Counted from the first letter of the stretch, positions 1 through 5,804 are shown. The stretch is 9,581 nt of DNA from Candidatus Magasanikiibacteriota bacterium (GCA_026396495.1 JAPLWR010000024.1:1-9581), one strand, 5' to 3'. Notes: generated from the letters alone by a model not told the origin. Numbers and translations are program-made.

Positions 1-1139
1 ATCCCCTCTACAATTTCTGGCAAAGTTATTTTCTCCAATTCTTTAAAAGACATGCTCATTAAAATATTTAATTCATTTTTACCCAATCTAATTAATTTAT
101 CAAATCCTGCCTGAACGGCCTTGCTAGTGCGTGATTTTACTCCCAAAGCCTCGGCAATAATTTTATCTAACTCCACTAAACTTACATATGGAATTGCCCC
201 CACTGGCATCACGCCCTCTTCTCTATCAGCTAATTCTTCTACTCTATTTAAAACACCAATCGTCAAAGGTCTTTTACACACGGGACACAAATTTTTGTTT
301 TTCTTAGATTGCTTAGGTGTTAAACAAACATTACAAGTCCTATGACCATCTAAATGGTACATTCCCTCTTCTGGATAAAATTCTATAGTCTTTAAAAACT
401 TTTTTGGATCTTTTTCTCTGATGGCCTGAAAAAAACTATCATAAGTTATTTTTTGTAAATCCAAATCAAAAATATTTGCTTCCCTACCCAGGTTAGGCAA
501 ACTATGGGCGTCAGAATTAGAAACCAAAGCAATATTATCTAATTGTGATAACCGCCAATTCATAGCTGGATCACTAGACAACCCTGTTTCAATAGCAAAA
601 ATTTCTGGGGTTAACTCTTCAAAACATTCTTCCAAAGAATCAAAACCTGATTTAGATCCAAAAACAGAAAACCAAGGTGTCCAAGCATGCGCCGGAATCA
701 TCACGCTCCGCTCATCAATTTTTTTCATGATCTTTAAAATTTCTTTAGCTGACATTCCTAAAATTGGCCTCCCATCCGATTTTAAATTTTTTCCTCGTCC
801 TTGTAATTCGGCATTAAATTTTTCTACACTTTTGATACTCGGAAAAAACAAACACAAATGCACCCGCCGTGTTTTTCCACCTTGGGAATAAATTGCCGAG
901 ACTTCTGTGCCTAAAACAAATTTAACTTCTTTCGCACCTGTTTTAAGATATAATAGACCACTGCCGTCTTCTGTTAAATTAGCCTTGATTTCTGCAAACC
1001 AGGCTGGATGGGTAAAATCACCTGTCGACACTAAGTTAACACCTTTAATCTGGCACCACTTAGCAATATTTTCTATTGTTAACTGGGGAGAGCAGGCGCG
1101 TGAATATCTAGAATGAATGTGTAAATCCGCAATAATCAT
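1..1139 (-). CDS. Endonuclease Q-type PHP-domain nuclease (3' end beyond window)
   Basis: EndoQ enzymes nick DNA 5' of deaminated or lost bases (deoxyinosine, deoxyuridine, AP sites); the family is known from Thermococcales and a few bacteria. The visible 379 residues begin MIIADLHIHSRYSRAC, with the PHP metal-binding motif DLHIHS at 5-10. Further PHP positions follow: TGDFTHP near 39-45, GTEVSA, PAHAW and SNSDAH (D210, H212). A four-cysteine zinc ribbon lies at C269, C272, C285 and C288, followed by the helical stretch around NRVEELADREEG. That order (PHP, zinc ribbon, helices) is the EndoQ layout and not that of a polymerase X or histidinol phosphatase. The frame has no stop before position 1, so the last few tens of residues are missing. 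The ATG start matches the family N-terminus and has no Shine-Dalgarno sequence. Database labels for such proteins sometimes read UvrD helicase, but no helicase motifs are present. Family assignment is strong; the activity is inferred. Confidence 0.85.
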   Translation of the reverse strand, partial: MIIADLHIHSRYSRACSPQLTIENIAKWCQIKGVNLVSTGDFTHPAWFAEIKANLTEDGSGLLYLKTGAKEVKFVLGTEVSAIYSQGGKTRRVHLCLFFPSIKSVEKFNAELQGRGKNLKSDGRPILGMSAKEILKIMKKIDERSVMIPAHAWTPWFSVFGSKSGFDSLEECFEELTPEIFAIETGLSSDPAMNWRLSQLDNIALVSNSDAHSLPNLGREANIFDLDLQKITYDSFFQAIREKDPKKFLKTIEFYPEEGMYHLDGHRTCNVCLTPKQSKKNKNLCPVCKRPLTIGVLNRVEELADREEGVMPVGAIPYVSLVELDKIIAEALGVKSRTSKAVQAGFDKLIRLGKNELNILMSMSFKELEKITLPEIVEG

Positions 1140-1153
1140 ATTTTTGTATTTTC

Positions 1154-1182
1154 ATCTTAGCAAGCACACCCAAAAAAGACAA
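1154..1182 (-). promoter_or_regulatory. Candidate promoter of the EndoQ-like gene
   Basis: On the minus strand, TTGTCT (1182-1177) and TAAGAT (1159-1154) are separated by 17 bases. The -10 lies 14 bases before the ATG, which would give a leader of under 10 nt. Each hexamer matches consensus at only 4 of 6 positions, so this is tentative. TAAGAT also appears as a candidate -10 before glmS and before the phosphatase-like gene. Confidence 0.35.
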
Positions 1183-1250
1183 ATGCAAAATTTATTTGTT
1201 ATTCAAAAAAATATTTTTTAAAAATAAAAAGTTAACAAAAAAAATAAAAG

Positions 1251-1259
1251 TTATCCACA
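1251..1259 (+). promoter_or_regulatory. Single DnaA-box consensus sequence in an AT-rich spacer
   Basis: TTATCCACA is an exact match to the classical DnaA box. It lies in a run of A and T tracts (about 1190-1290) between two divergent genes. A near match, TTATTCAAA, is at 1199-1207. There is no cluster of exact boxes and no dnaA, dnaN or rpmH nearby, so a replication origin is not supported. It could be a DnaA-controlled promoter site or chance. Confidence 0.3.
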
Positions 1260-1277
1260 GATTTTTTAAAAATTTGA

Positions 1278-1305
1278 TTTACTTTTTTTGTAAACAGTTT
1301 ATACT
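1278..1305 (+). promoter_or_regulatory. Candidate upstream promoter for the basic protein gene
   Basis: TTTACT (1278-1283) and TATACT (1300-1305) are separated by 16 bases. Transcription would start near 1312 and give a leader of about 115 nt. It may act alongside the closer promoter at 1338-1368. Confidence 0.35.
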
Positions 1306-1337
1306 GAATAGTGAGAGACAAAATTTTACATCGATGC

Positions 1338-1368
1338 TTGTCATGTAAATTATTTCTCCTATTATAAT
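1338..1368 (+). promoter_or_regulatory. Candidate proximal promoter for the basic protein gene
   Basis: TTGTCA (1338-1343) and an exact TATAAT (1363-1368) are separated by 19 bases, slightly longer than ideal. Transcription would start near 1375, about 54 nt before the ATG at 1429. Confidence 0.45.
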
Positions 1369-1428
1369 TAACGTGGTAATATCCTGCGTTAAACAATAAT
1401 AGTTAAGTAATTTTAAAAACAAAAAGAT

Positions 1429-1548
1429 ATGGCAACCAAAAAGAAAGTGGTAAAAAAGAAAGTCGCTAAAAGAAAAGTAGCCAGAAAAGTTGTAAGAAGA
1501 CCTGCAAAAAAGGCAGCCAAAAGAAAAGTAGCCAAAAAGAGAAAATAA
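1429..1548 (+). CDS. 39-residue Lys/Arg/Ala/Val-rich basic protein, histone-tail-like
   Basis: The ORF begins MATKKKVVKKKVAKRKVARK and ends KRKVAKKRK before TAA. Over half of its residues are Lys or Arg, there are no acidic residues, and there is one proline near the middle. The composition resembles bacterial histone H1-like (AlgP/Hc1-type) tails and small basic proteins common in low-GC candidate-phylum genomes. Such a peptide would be expected to bind DNA or RNA by charge; that function is inferred. The gene stands alone, with promoter candidates upstream (1278-1368) and a strong hairpin terminator 10 bases after the stop, which argues that this short frame is a real gene. The codon pattern repeats (KRKVA twice). 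No Shine-Dalgarno sequence precedes the ATG; the upstream context is A-rich. It could instead be a detached ribosomal-protein-like tail, but the independent transcription signals favour a free-standing gene. Confidence 0.75.
   Translation: MATKKKVVKKKVAKRKVARKVVRRPAKKAAKRKVAKKRK
1468..1534 (+). repeat. Two copies of a 16-base direct repeat in the basic protein gene
   Basis: AAAAGAAAAGTAGCCA occurs at 1468-1483 and again at 1519-1534, exactly 51 bases (17 codons) apart and in phase. Both copies encode KRKVA. This points to growth of the gene by internal duplication. Confidence 0.7.
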
Positions 1549-1558
1549 TTTTCTCCAT

Positions 1559-1586
1559 AAAAAACCTCCCGAATGGGAGGTTTTTT
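1559..1586. terminator. Bidirectional rho-independent terminator between convergent units
   Basis: The stem AAAAAACCTCCC / GGGAGGTTTTTT closes a four-base loop (GAAT, 1571-1574). It is followed by T's on the plus strand and, read in reverse, also by a T run. It ends the basic protein gene (stop 1548) and the minus-strand operon (last stop 1598). Confidence 0.9.
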
Positions 1587-1597
1587 AAATATCATTA

Positions 1598-2002
1598 TTA
1601 ATTACTCTTCATCTTCTTAAACTCTTCATAGTCTTCCACATAATCACTTCTATCAGGACTGTAATTAGTAGAAGACAAAGCTAATAAAATTGCATCTGGT
1701 GAAAAATCTTTAAAATGATGCCAAACTAATTCCGGCACATACATAGCTGAGGTTGGGCCAGTCATTGATATTTCTTCTAATCCCTCGCCCTTGTCTATTA
1801 CCGCAGTGGCTGTTCCTTGCAACAAAACAAAAAATTCTTCTTCAACCTTATGACAATGGGCACCAGTTTTGGCCACGGGCTCAGTTATATAATAAATTCT
1901 TTTCACTTCAAAATTAATATAGTCTTTTAATTCTACTGGATGCATCTTAAAAACGGGAGTAGTAATTTCTTTTAAATCAAATTGTTGAAATTGTTTAGAC
2001 AT
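1598..2002 (-). CDS. WxcM/FdtA-like cupin, possible nucleotide-sugar 3,4-ketoisomerase
   Basis: A 134-residue single-domain cupin. The FdtA/QdtA/WxcM-type pattern is visible: FEVKRIYYI (31-39), the histidine pair in GAHCHK (H49, H51), a FFVLLQGTATAVID strand pair (57-70), the VPELVWHHFKDFSPDAILLALSS core near 89-111, and a C-terminal DYVEDYEEF (120-128). Characterised relatives isomerise dTDP-4-keto-6-deoxyglucose to the 3-keto sugar for surface glycans, using the HxH pair. The usual R-x-x-G before the histidines is replaced by AKTG, so activity on that substrate is uncertain. The start ATG overlaps the stop of the upstream pyrophosphatase gene by 8 bases (ATGTCTAA), indicating translational coupling as the last gene of the operon. 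No dTDP-sugar biosynthesis genes are visible nearby. Cupin fold and family are confident; the reaction is inferred. Confidence 0.82.
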   Translation of the reverse strand: MSKQFQQFDLKEITTPVFKMHPVELKDYINFEVKRIYYITEPVAKTGAHCHKVEEEFFVLLQGTATAVIDKGEGLEEISMTGPTSAMYVPELVWHHFKDFSPDAILLALSSTNYSPDRSDYVEDYEEFKKMKSN

Positions 2003-2495
2003 AAGTTTGTAAAAATTCTTTTAATTTTCTAAAAGCCTCACCGCGATGACTTAATAAATTTTTTTGTTCGTCAGACCCCTTTACTCGTCCGCTAAAAACC
2101 CATTCTTCCTTTTCTGGAGAAACTAAAGCCACTACTGTTTCAAAATATCCTCCACGATCTTCCTCTCTGATACCAGAAATCTTGGCAATAGTTTGTCGTG
2201 CTTTTTCTTCTTCCACCACATTTTCTCCCAACCAACGAGAGGCAAACACTCCTGGGGCACCATTTAAAGCATCAATAAAAAATCCGGTGTCATCGGCCAT
2301 AGCCCATCCGCCAATCTTTTCTGCTACAAACTTGGCTTTTTTTAAAGCATTAGCTGTAAGTGTTTCTCCGTCTTCTTCCACATCTTCAAAAATACTGGCT
2401 TCTTCCGCACTTAAAATTTCTATGGGCAATCCCTGCAAAACAGATCGCATTTCTTTTACCTTACCTTGATTGTGAGTAGAAAAAATTATTTGCAT
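1995..2495 (-). CDS. RdgB/HAM1-family non-canonical purine NTP pyrophosphatase, internally deleted
   Basis: RdgB hydrolyses dITP, XTP and related nucleotides to monophosphates, keeping deaminated purines out of nucleic acids. Family motifs seen are: the N-terminal substrate loop STHNQGKVKEM (6-16), EDGETLTANALKKA (41-54), the catalytic ADDTGFFIDALNGAPGVFASRWLGE (67-91) and the SHRGEAF motif (149-155). At 166 residues it is shorter than the usual 190-205. The missing part is precise: SGRVKG (135-140) is joined directly to SDEQKN (141-146), whereas relatives have about 30-37 residues there, including the aromatic G-Y-D-P-like base-contacting loop. No frameshift is seen at the junction (about 2070-2080). 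Two bases separate its ATG from the stop of the TrmB-like gene. It either retains reduced or altered specificity or is decaying in frame; an assembly deletion is also possible. Confidence 0.88.
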   Translation of the reverse strand: MQIIFSTHNQGKVKEMRSVLQGLPIEILSAEEASIFEDVEEDGETLTANALKKAKFVAEKIGGWAMADDTGFFIDALNGAPGVFASRWLGENVVEEEKARQTIAKISGIREEDRGGYFETVVALVSPEKEEWVFSGRVKGSDEQKNLLSHRGEAFRKLKEFLQTYV

Positions 2496-2497
2496 AC

Positions 2498-4048
2498 TTA
2501 TTTTTTATTCCACAGTTCATCAAAATAGTCACTGTAACTTTGCACTAAACTTTTATTAGTTGAGAGAAAAATAATTGGTACTTTCTCCGCCCAATTCACG
2601 ATTAAAACTTTATCACCGAAAAGCCAAATGACTATAGGATTTCTGGCTCCGGATAAATTATACCGCGTTTGCGACCATTGTAAACGTGTTAACAAGTGAC
2701 CCTTGAAACCCAGATCCATAACATTTTTCCAAACTATCCCGGGAGTTTTTTCTGCTTTAGCTTTTATTTCTTTAAACAGTTCTGGATAATTATCCATAAA
2801 ATACCCACGTGCACCTACCCAACGTAATTCTTTGGCTTCAATCGCTTCCAGCCACAAATCTTTTAGGGCCTCAGCACCTTTTAAAATTTGCGTTTCTTGA
2901 TTCCACATCTCTTCAAAATAATTTTTAAATACCTGCGAAATTTCCGGCTGATCAAAGCTGATTACTGTTGGCTTACTACCATAAATGATAAAAAAAACTT
3001 TATTTTTAAAAATATTAATCTGCATTGGTGTTGGGGGCGCAGACATAAATGCCTTAGCATGACTTACTTTACCCATCGGATCACCACAATAACTAAAGCG
3101 ATCCATTATCTTTTGGAAACCTTCTTTAAAAGCCAACATATTCACCACCACACCTTTTTTAATTCTATCAGCATGAAAATTATCATACAGTTTCTGTACC
3201 TGCTCATCACCTCCACCAACCGACGCACCTAAAACAAAATATTCTTCTCCTGGCTCTAATTCATTCAACATATTATAAATGGCATTCTTCAAAGCAGGTA
3301 AACCAGTTTCTGTAGATACTTGCTGATTCCAAAAATATTCAAAAAACTTTTGTATCGCCCCTGCCGCCCCCTTGCTCTTTAAACCAAAAGTAAGTAGAGG
3401 ATCTCCAGGAATACCAATCTCTAGATAATCTTTAATTGCTGAAAACCAAACTGGTAAATCAATATCAATTGGTAAATACTTAGCCTGACTCATGGGCAAA
3501 CTATTACGCCAGGCAATATCTTCAGGATCAACCCCCCGTTCATACATTATTTTCAAACCAATTTTTTTGTTAATTCTTTTTTGATGAAACTTACGCCAAT
3601 ATCTTTCCATTTCCGGAGTAGAACTAGCTTTGGAACCAATGACAAACAAGGTGTCTCCAGGATCATAAGTGAGCACATGATTACGACTGCGTTTTAATCC
3701 TTCCTCTCCTTCATAAATAATAATGTCGCGCGGCTTTTCCTCTTGTCTCTTTTTCAATTCGGCCACTACTTCAGAAGCTAAAACTGATTGAGCCTCTATC
3801 ATTTCTTGTAATAATTCTGGACTATTGGCGGCAAAGACAAAAATGCCAGCGCGTTCTACTTTAGACACTAAATTTTTTTCTACTAAAGTCTCTAGGGCTG
3901 TGTAAACTAAATTACGATGTAGCCCAGTATGCTCAATTATTTGCCCAGCCTTAACTTTACCTAATTCAAATAAGGATAAATAAATCTTGATTTCATTTTT
4001 ATGTAAACCTAGTTTTTCTAGTTGGTTTTCTAGTTGTGTTTCTGCCAT
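2498..4048 (-). CDS. TrmB-family transcriptional regulator with three tandem sensor domains
   Basis: 516 residues. A winged helix-turn-helix of TrmB type occupies about 8-75 (LGLHKNEIKIYLSLFELG, then TGLHRNLVYTALETL), and a helical linker spans about 78-106. Three diverged copies of the same alpha/beta (PLD-like) sensor domain follow, at about 108-242, 246-384 and 386-516. Each copy ends in a similar Y-F-x-x-x-W-N signature: EYFWNQ, NYFEEMWNQ, DYFDELWNK. TrmB proteins typically have one such domain, binding sugars in archaea or unknown ligands in candidate-phylum bacteria. The gene starts a three-gene operon. Its promoter is consensus, and a perfect 10-base inverted repeat covers the transcription start and the first codon, so autorepression is likely. 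No Shine-Dalgarno sequence is present. The ligand cannot be told from sequence. It is likely to control the divergent gene at 4257 as well. Confidence 0.88.
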   Translation of the reverse strand: MAETQLENQLEKLGLHKNEIKIYLSLFELGKVKAGQIIEHTGLHRNLVYTALETLVEKNLVSKVERAGIFVFAANSPELLQEMIEAQSVLASEVVAELKKRQEEKPRDIIIYEGEEGLKRSRNHVLTYDPGDTLFVIGSKASSTPEMERYWRKFHQKRINKKIGLKIMYERGVDPEDIAWRNSLPMSQAKYLPIDIDLPVWFSAIKDYLEIGIPGDPLLTFGLKSKGAAGAIQKFFEYFWNQQVSTETGLPALKNAIYNMLNELEPGEEYFVLGASVGGGDEQVQKLYDNFHADRIKKGVVVNMLAFKEGFQKIMDRFSYCGDPMGKVSHAKAFMSAPPTPMQINIFKNKVFFIIYGSKPTVISFDQPEISQVFKNYFEEMWNQETQILKGAEALKDLWLEAIEAKELRWVGARGYFMDNYPELFKEIKAKAEKTPGIVWKNVMDLGFKGHLLTRLQWSQTRYNLSGARNPIVIWLFGDKVLIVNWAEKVPIIFLSTNKSLVQSYSDYFDELWNKK

Positions 4049-4073
4049 ATTGTCATATTTTTTATGACAATAT
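4047..4073. promoter_or_regulatory. Perfect inverted repeat, probable operator of the TrmB-like gene
   Basis: ATATTGTCAT (4047-4056) and ATGACAATAT (4064-4073) are perfect 10-base inverted copies separated by 7 bases. The repeat lies just downstream of the minus-strand -10 and includes the expected transcription start (near 4068) and the first two bases of the TrmB start codon. This is where a repressor would block initiation. As RNA it could also form a hairpin over the start codon. Confidence 0.6.
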
Positions 4074-4074
4074 T

Positions 4075-4103
4075 ATTATAGCAGATTTAGCCAATTTTGT
4101 CAA
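4075..4103 (-). promoter_or_regulatory. Consensus sigma-70-type promoter of the TrmB operon
   Basis: On the minus strand, TTGACA (4103-4098) and TATAAT (4080-4075) are separated by exactly 17 bases. Both hexamers are perfect. The predicted leader is only about 20 nt. Confidence 0.85.
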
Positions 4104-4166
4104 TTTTTCAGACTAGCTATCAAGTTGATTATGACTATATTTTATCTAATTTTAGCCAAAATACCC

Positions 4167-4195
4167 TTGACAAGTCCTAAAATATATGATATAAT
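4167..4195 (+). promoter_or_regulatory. Consensus extended -10 promoter of the beta-barrel-like gene
   Basis: TTGACA (4167-4172) and TATAAT (4190-4195) are separated by 17 bases, with TG one base before the -10 (4187-4188). Both hexamers are perfect. Transcription should start near 4202, giving a leader of about 55 nt. It is divergent from the TrmB promoter, with the two -35 elements about 63 bases apart. Confidence 0.88.
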
Positions 4196-4198
4196 TAT

Positions 4199-4227
4199 TT
4201 GTCAAGCTGAAAAGCAGCCTCTGACAA
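4199..4227 (+). promoter_or_regulatory. Inverted TTGTCA/TGACAA pair and leader hairpin of the beta-barrel-like gene
   Basis: TTGTCA (4199-4204) at the expected +1 is paired with TGACAA (4222-4227). Between them, GCTG and CAGC form a second, inner stem around the loop AAAAG. The same two half-sites in the same order follow the -10 of the TrmB promoter, with closer spacing. It may be an operator for the TrmB-like protein, a 5'-end RNA hairpin, or both. Confidence 0.5.
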
Positions 4228-4256
4228 TGCTCCTTCTACTTAAGAGAGAAGACAAC

Positions 4257-4769
4257 ATGAAGCGGAACATCGTGGTCGCGGTTCTGGCTGCCTGCCTGTT
4301 CACCCCCACCCTGGTCCAGGCCGAAGAAGCCAAGGCCGACCCGGCCATGCCCAAGGTCACCCTCACGGTGGCCGAGGGCTACACCCTGCTCTTCAAGGAC
4401 GGGGTGACCCCTGGCACGGCCTCCACCAGATTCATGGTGGGGCTGGGATGGAAGCTCGACAAGGGCTTCGGAGTGAGCGTTGGTGGTGGAGTCTCCATCC
4501 CCAACACGGAAGTGAAGCCCAGCCCGCGCGTGTCCGTGGGAGTTTCCTACTCCCTCACCGACACCCTGGCCCTGGTGGTCTCCGGACTCTACCAGTACAA
4601 TCCCTCCTACACGGGAAAGCCGGACAGCCATCTCTTGGCGGTAGGGACAGGACTCACCTACAAGATCAACCAGCACTTTTCCATTGGCCTGGATGTCAGC
4701 CCGGCCAAGGTGTTGGAAGGAGGTCTCTGGTCCCTGCTGTTCCAGCCTCGCGTCAGCTACACTTTCTAA
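4257..4769 (+). CDS. Small secreted beta-barrel-like (outer-membrane-type) protein
   Basis: 170 residues with a clear Sec signal peptide: MKRN, a hydrophobic core, and cleavage likely after VQA at residue 22. The mature part of about 148 residues alternates polar and hydrophobic residues in eight candidate strands, for example RFMVGLGWKL, FGVSVGGGVSI, RVSVGVSYSL, LALVVSGLYQY and LLAVGTGLTYKI, and it ends in RVSYTF. A C-terminal aromatic after alternating residues is the assembly signal of outer-membrane barrels, and the length suits an eight-strand OmpX/OmpA-like barrel. No named family is recognised. I chose the ATG at 4257 because it gives the signal peptide and follows purine-rich AGAGAGAAG; a longer frame back to 4125 would run through the promoter. 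GC is above 60% against mid-thirties around it, and there are no cysteines. It is probably acquired. An outer-membrane role is surprising if the host is a monoderm candidate-phylum cell. Confidence 0.78.
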   Translation: MKRNIVVAVLAACLFTPTLVQAEEAKADPAMPKVTLTVAEGYTLLFKDGVTPGTASTRFMVGLGWKLDKGFGVSVGGGVSIPNTEVKPSPRVSVGVSYSLTDTLALVVSGLYQYNPSYTGKPDSHLLAVGTGLTYKINQHFSIGLDVSPAKVLEGGLWSLLFQPRVSYTF

Positions 4770-4791
4770 CTCTTCTTCTCCCCTAACAACA

Positions 4792-4825
4792 AACGCCCCG
4801 ACATAACGTCAGGGCGTTCTTTTTT
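4792..4825. terminator. Hairpin terminator shared by convergent genes
   Basis: AACGCCC (4792-4798) pairs with GGGCGTT (4812-4818), with an extra GAC/GTC inner stem and the loop ATAAC. On the plus strand it is followed by C and six T's, ending the beta-barrel-like gene. Read in reverse it is followed by TTTGTTGTT and could also end yvcK (stop 4846). Confidence 0.85.
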
Positions 4826-4845
4826 ATAAATATTTTTTTATTTCA

Positions 4846-5796
4846 TCAAACCAACTTTAAAACTTTACCCACCGGTGCCACTAATTTTGCCCAATCCATC
4901 CCGGCTTCTGTATCAGCGCATAAATCTGCAAATACCACTTGGTGATTCTTCTGCCACACCCCATCGTCTACCTCTACTGGCTCCCAATTTTTAACCGCAA
5001 AATGTTCTAAATTAAGTTTAAAGGATGAATCATGGGCAATAATATAATCAACGGGTCTGGGTAAATAATTATGAATTTCTGAAACATAGTCAGAAACATT
5101 AAAACCACAAGTCTCCCCTTTTTCACGATTAGCTACATTAGGAATAAAAACAATTTTGGCTTTAGTTTTAAAAAGCGCTTCCTGAATTCCTCCTACTAAA
5201 AGCCCGGGAATAATGCTGGTGTATAAATCTCCGGATCCTAAAAAAATATAATCAGCTTGTAAAATTGCTTCATTGGCTTCTGGTAAAATCAACGCCTTAG
5301 GTTCTAACCATAATTTCTCTTTTCTAATTTTACAATCAAAAGTTGGAATATCAATATTAGTTTCTCCAGTGATAATTTCACCATTCTCTAATTGTGCACA
5401 CAGATGAACTAAATCTAAGGTTACCGGTAAAACCCTGCCTTGAATTTTTAAAATTTCGGAAAATCCTTCAATAGCTTTTAGCCAACTACCACTTTGCTGA
5501 TACAAAAAAGTTAACAAAAGGTTACCTGCATTATGACCTTCTAATTCTCCCTCTGTAAAACGATTGTTATAAAAAATTTCGCGCAGGTCTAAATAATTAT
5601 AAGAAGATAATGCCAAAATAACCCGCAAAATATCACCCACAGATAAAATATTAAATTGCTCACGCAAACGACCAGAAGAACCACCTGAATCTGTCACAGA
5701 CACAATGGAGGTGATTTGAACTTGGGGTAAAAATTTTTTTAAGGCGCGCAAAGTAACAGATTGTCCATTACCTCCGCCGATAGTCACTATTTTCAT
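4846..5796 (-). CDS. yvcK: YvcK/GlmR-family (CofD-like) UDP-sugar-binding regulator
   Basis: 316 residues, the usual length for the family. The N-terminal nucleotide-binding strand is KIVTIGGGNG (2-11). Other conserved blocks are DSGGSSGRLR (36-45), SVGDILRVILALSS (52-65), GHNAGNLLL (87-95), GRVLPVTLD (120-128), LENGEIITGE (136-145) and GSGDLYTSIIPGLLVGGI (187-204; relatives usually read GPGSLYTS). In Bacillus and Listeria this protein binds UDP-GlcNAc, is needed for growth on gluconeogenic carbon and for envelope integrity, and stimulates GlmS, hence the name GlmR. The CofD branch of the superfamily transfers phospholactate to F420 precursor, but the glycine-rich motifs here are of the YvcK type. 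The ATG at 5796 is chosen because family members start exactly at KIV-GGG; a longer frame to 5847 begins inside a terminator. The transcript may be nearly leaderless. glmS lies upstream on the same strand with one gene between. Confidence 0.9.
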   Translation of the reverse strand: MKIVTIGGGNGQSVTLRALKKFLPQVQITSIVSVTDSGGSSGRLREQFNILSVGDILRVILALSSYNYLDLREIFYNNRFTEGELEGHNAGNLLLTFLYQQSGSWLKAIEGFSEILKIQGRVLPVTLDLVHLCAQLENGEIITGETNIDIPTFDCKIRKEKLWLEPKALILPEANEAILQADYIFLGSGDLYTSIIPGLLVGGIQEALFKTKAKIVFIPNVANREKGETCGFNVSDYVSEIHNYLPRPVDYIIAHDSSFKLNLEHFAVKNWEPVEVDDGVWQKNHQVVFADLCADTEAGMDWAKLVAPVGKVLKLV

Positions 5797-5804
5797 ATAG
5801 ATAG

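Noticed and set aside
1413..1595. Phe/Leu/Ala-rich 60-codon frame on the minus strand
   Set aside because: It is the complement of the Lys/Arg-rich gene and includes the terminator; the hydrophobic composition is an artefact of AAA/AAG codons read backwards.
4125..4256. 44-codon N-terminal extension of the beta-barrel-like gene in the same frame
   Set aside because: It runs through the consensus promoter and upstream of the predicted transcription start; the ATG at 4257 begins a normal signal peptide.
4236..4786. Long frames overlapping the GC-rich barrel gene (minus 4236-4676, plus 4448-4786)
   Set aside because: Few stop codons are expected by chance in GC-rich DNA; neither has a signal sequence, ribosome binding site or recognisable family pattern.
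4200..4800. Assembly chimera as the cause of the GC-rich block
   Set aside because: It cannot be excluded from sequence alone, but promoter, leader, ORF and terminator are complete and correctly ordered, which a random join would not give. Kept as a check, not as the main reading.
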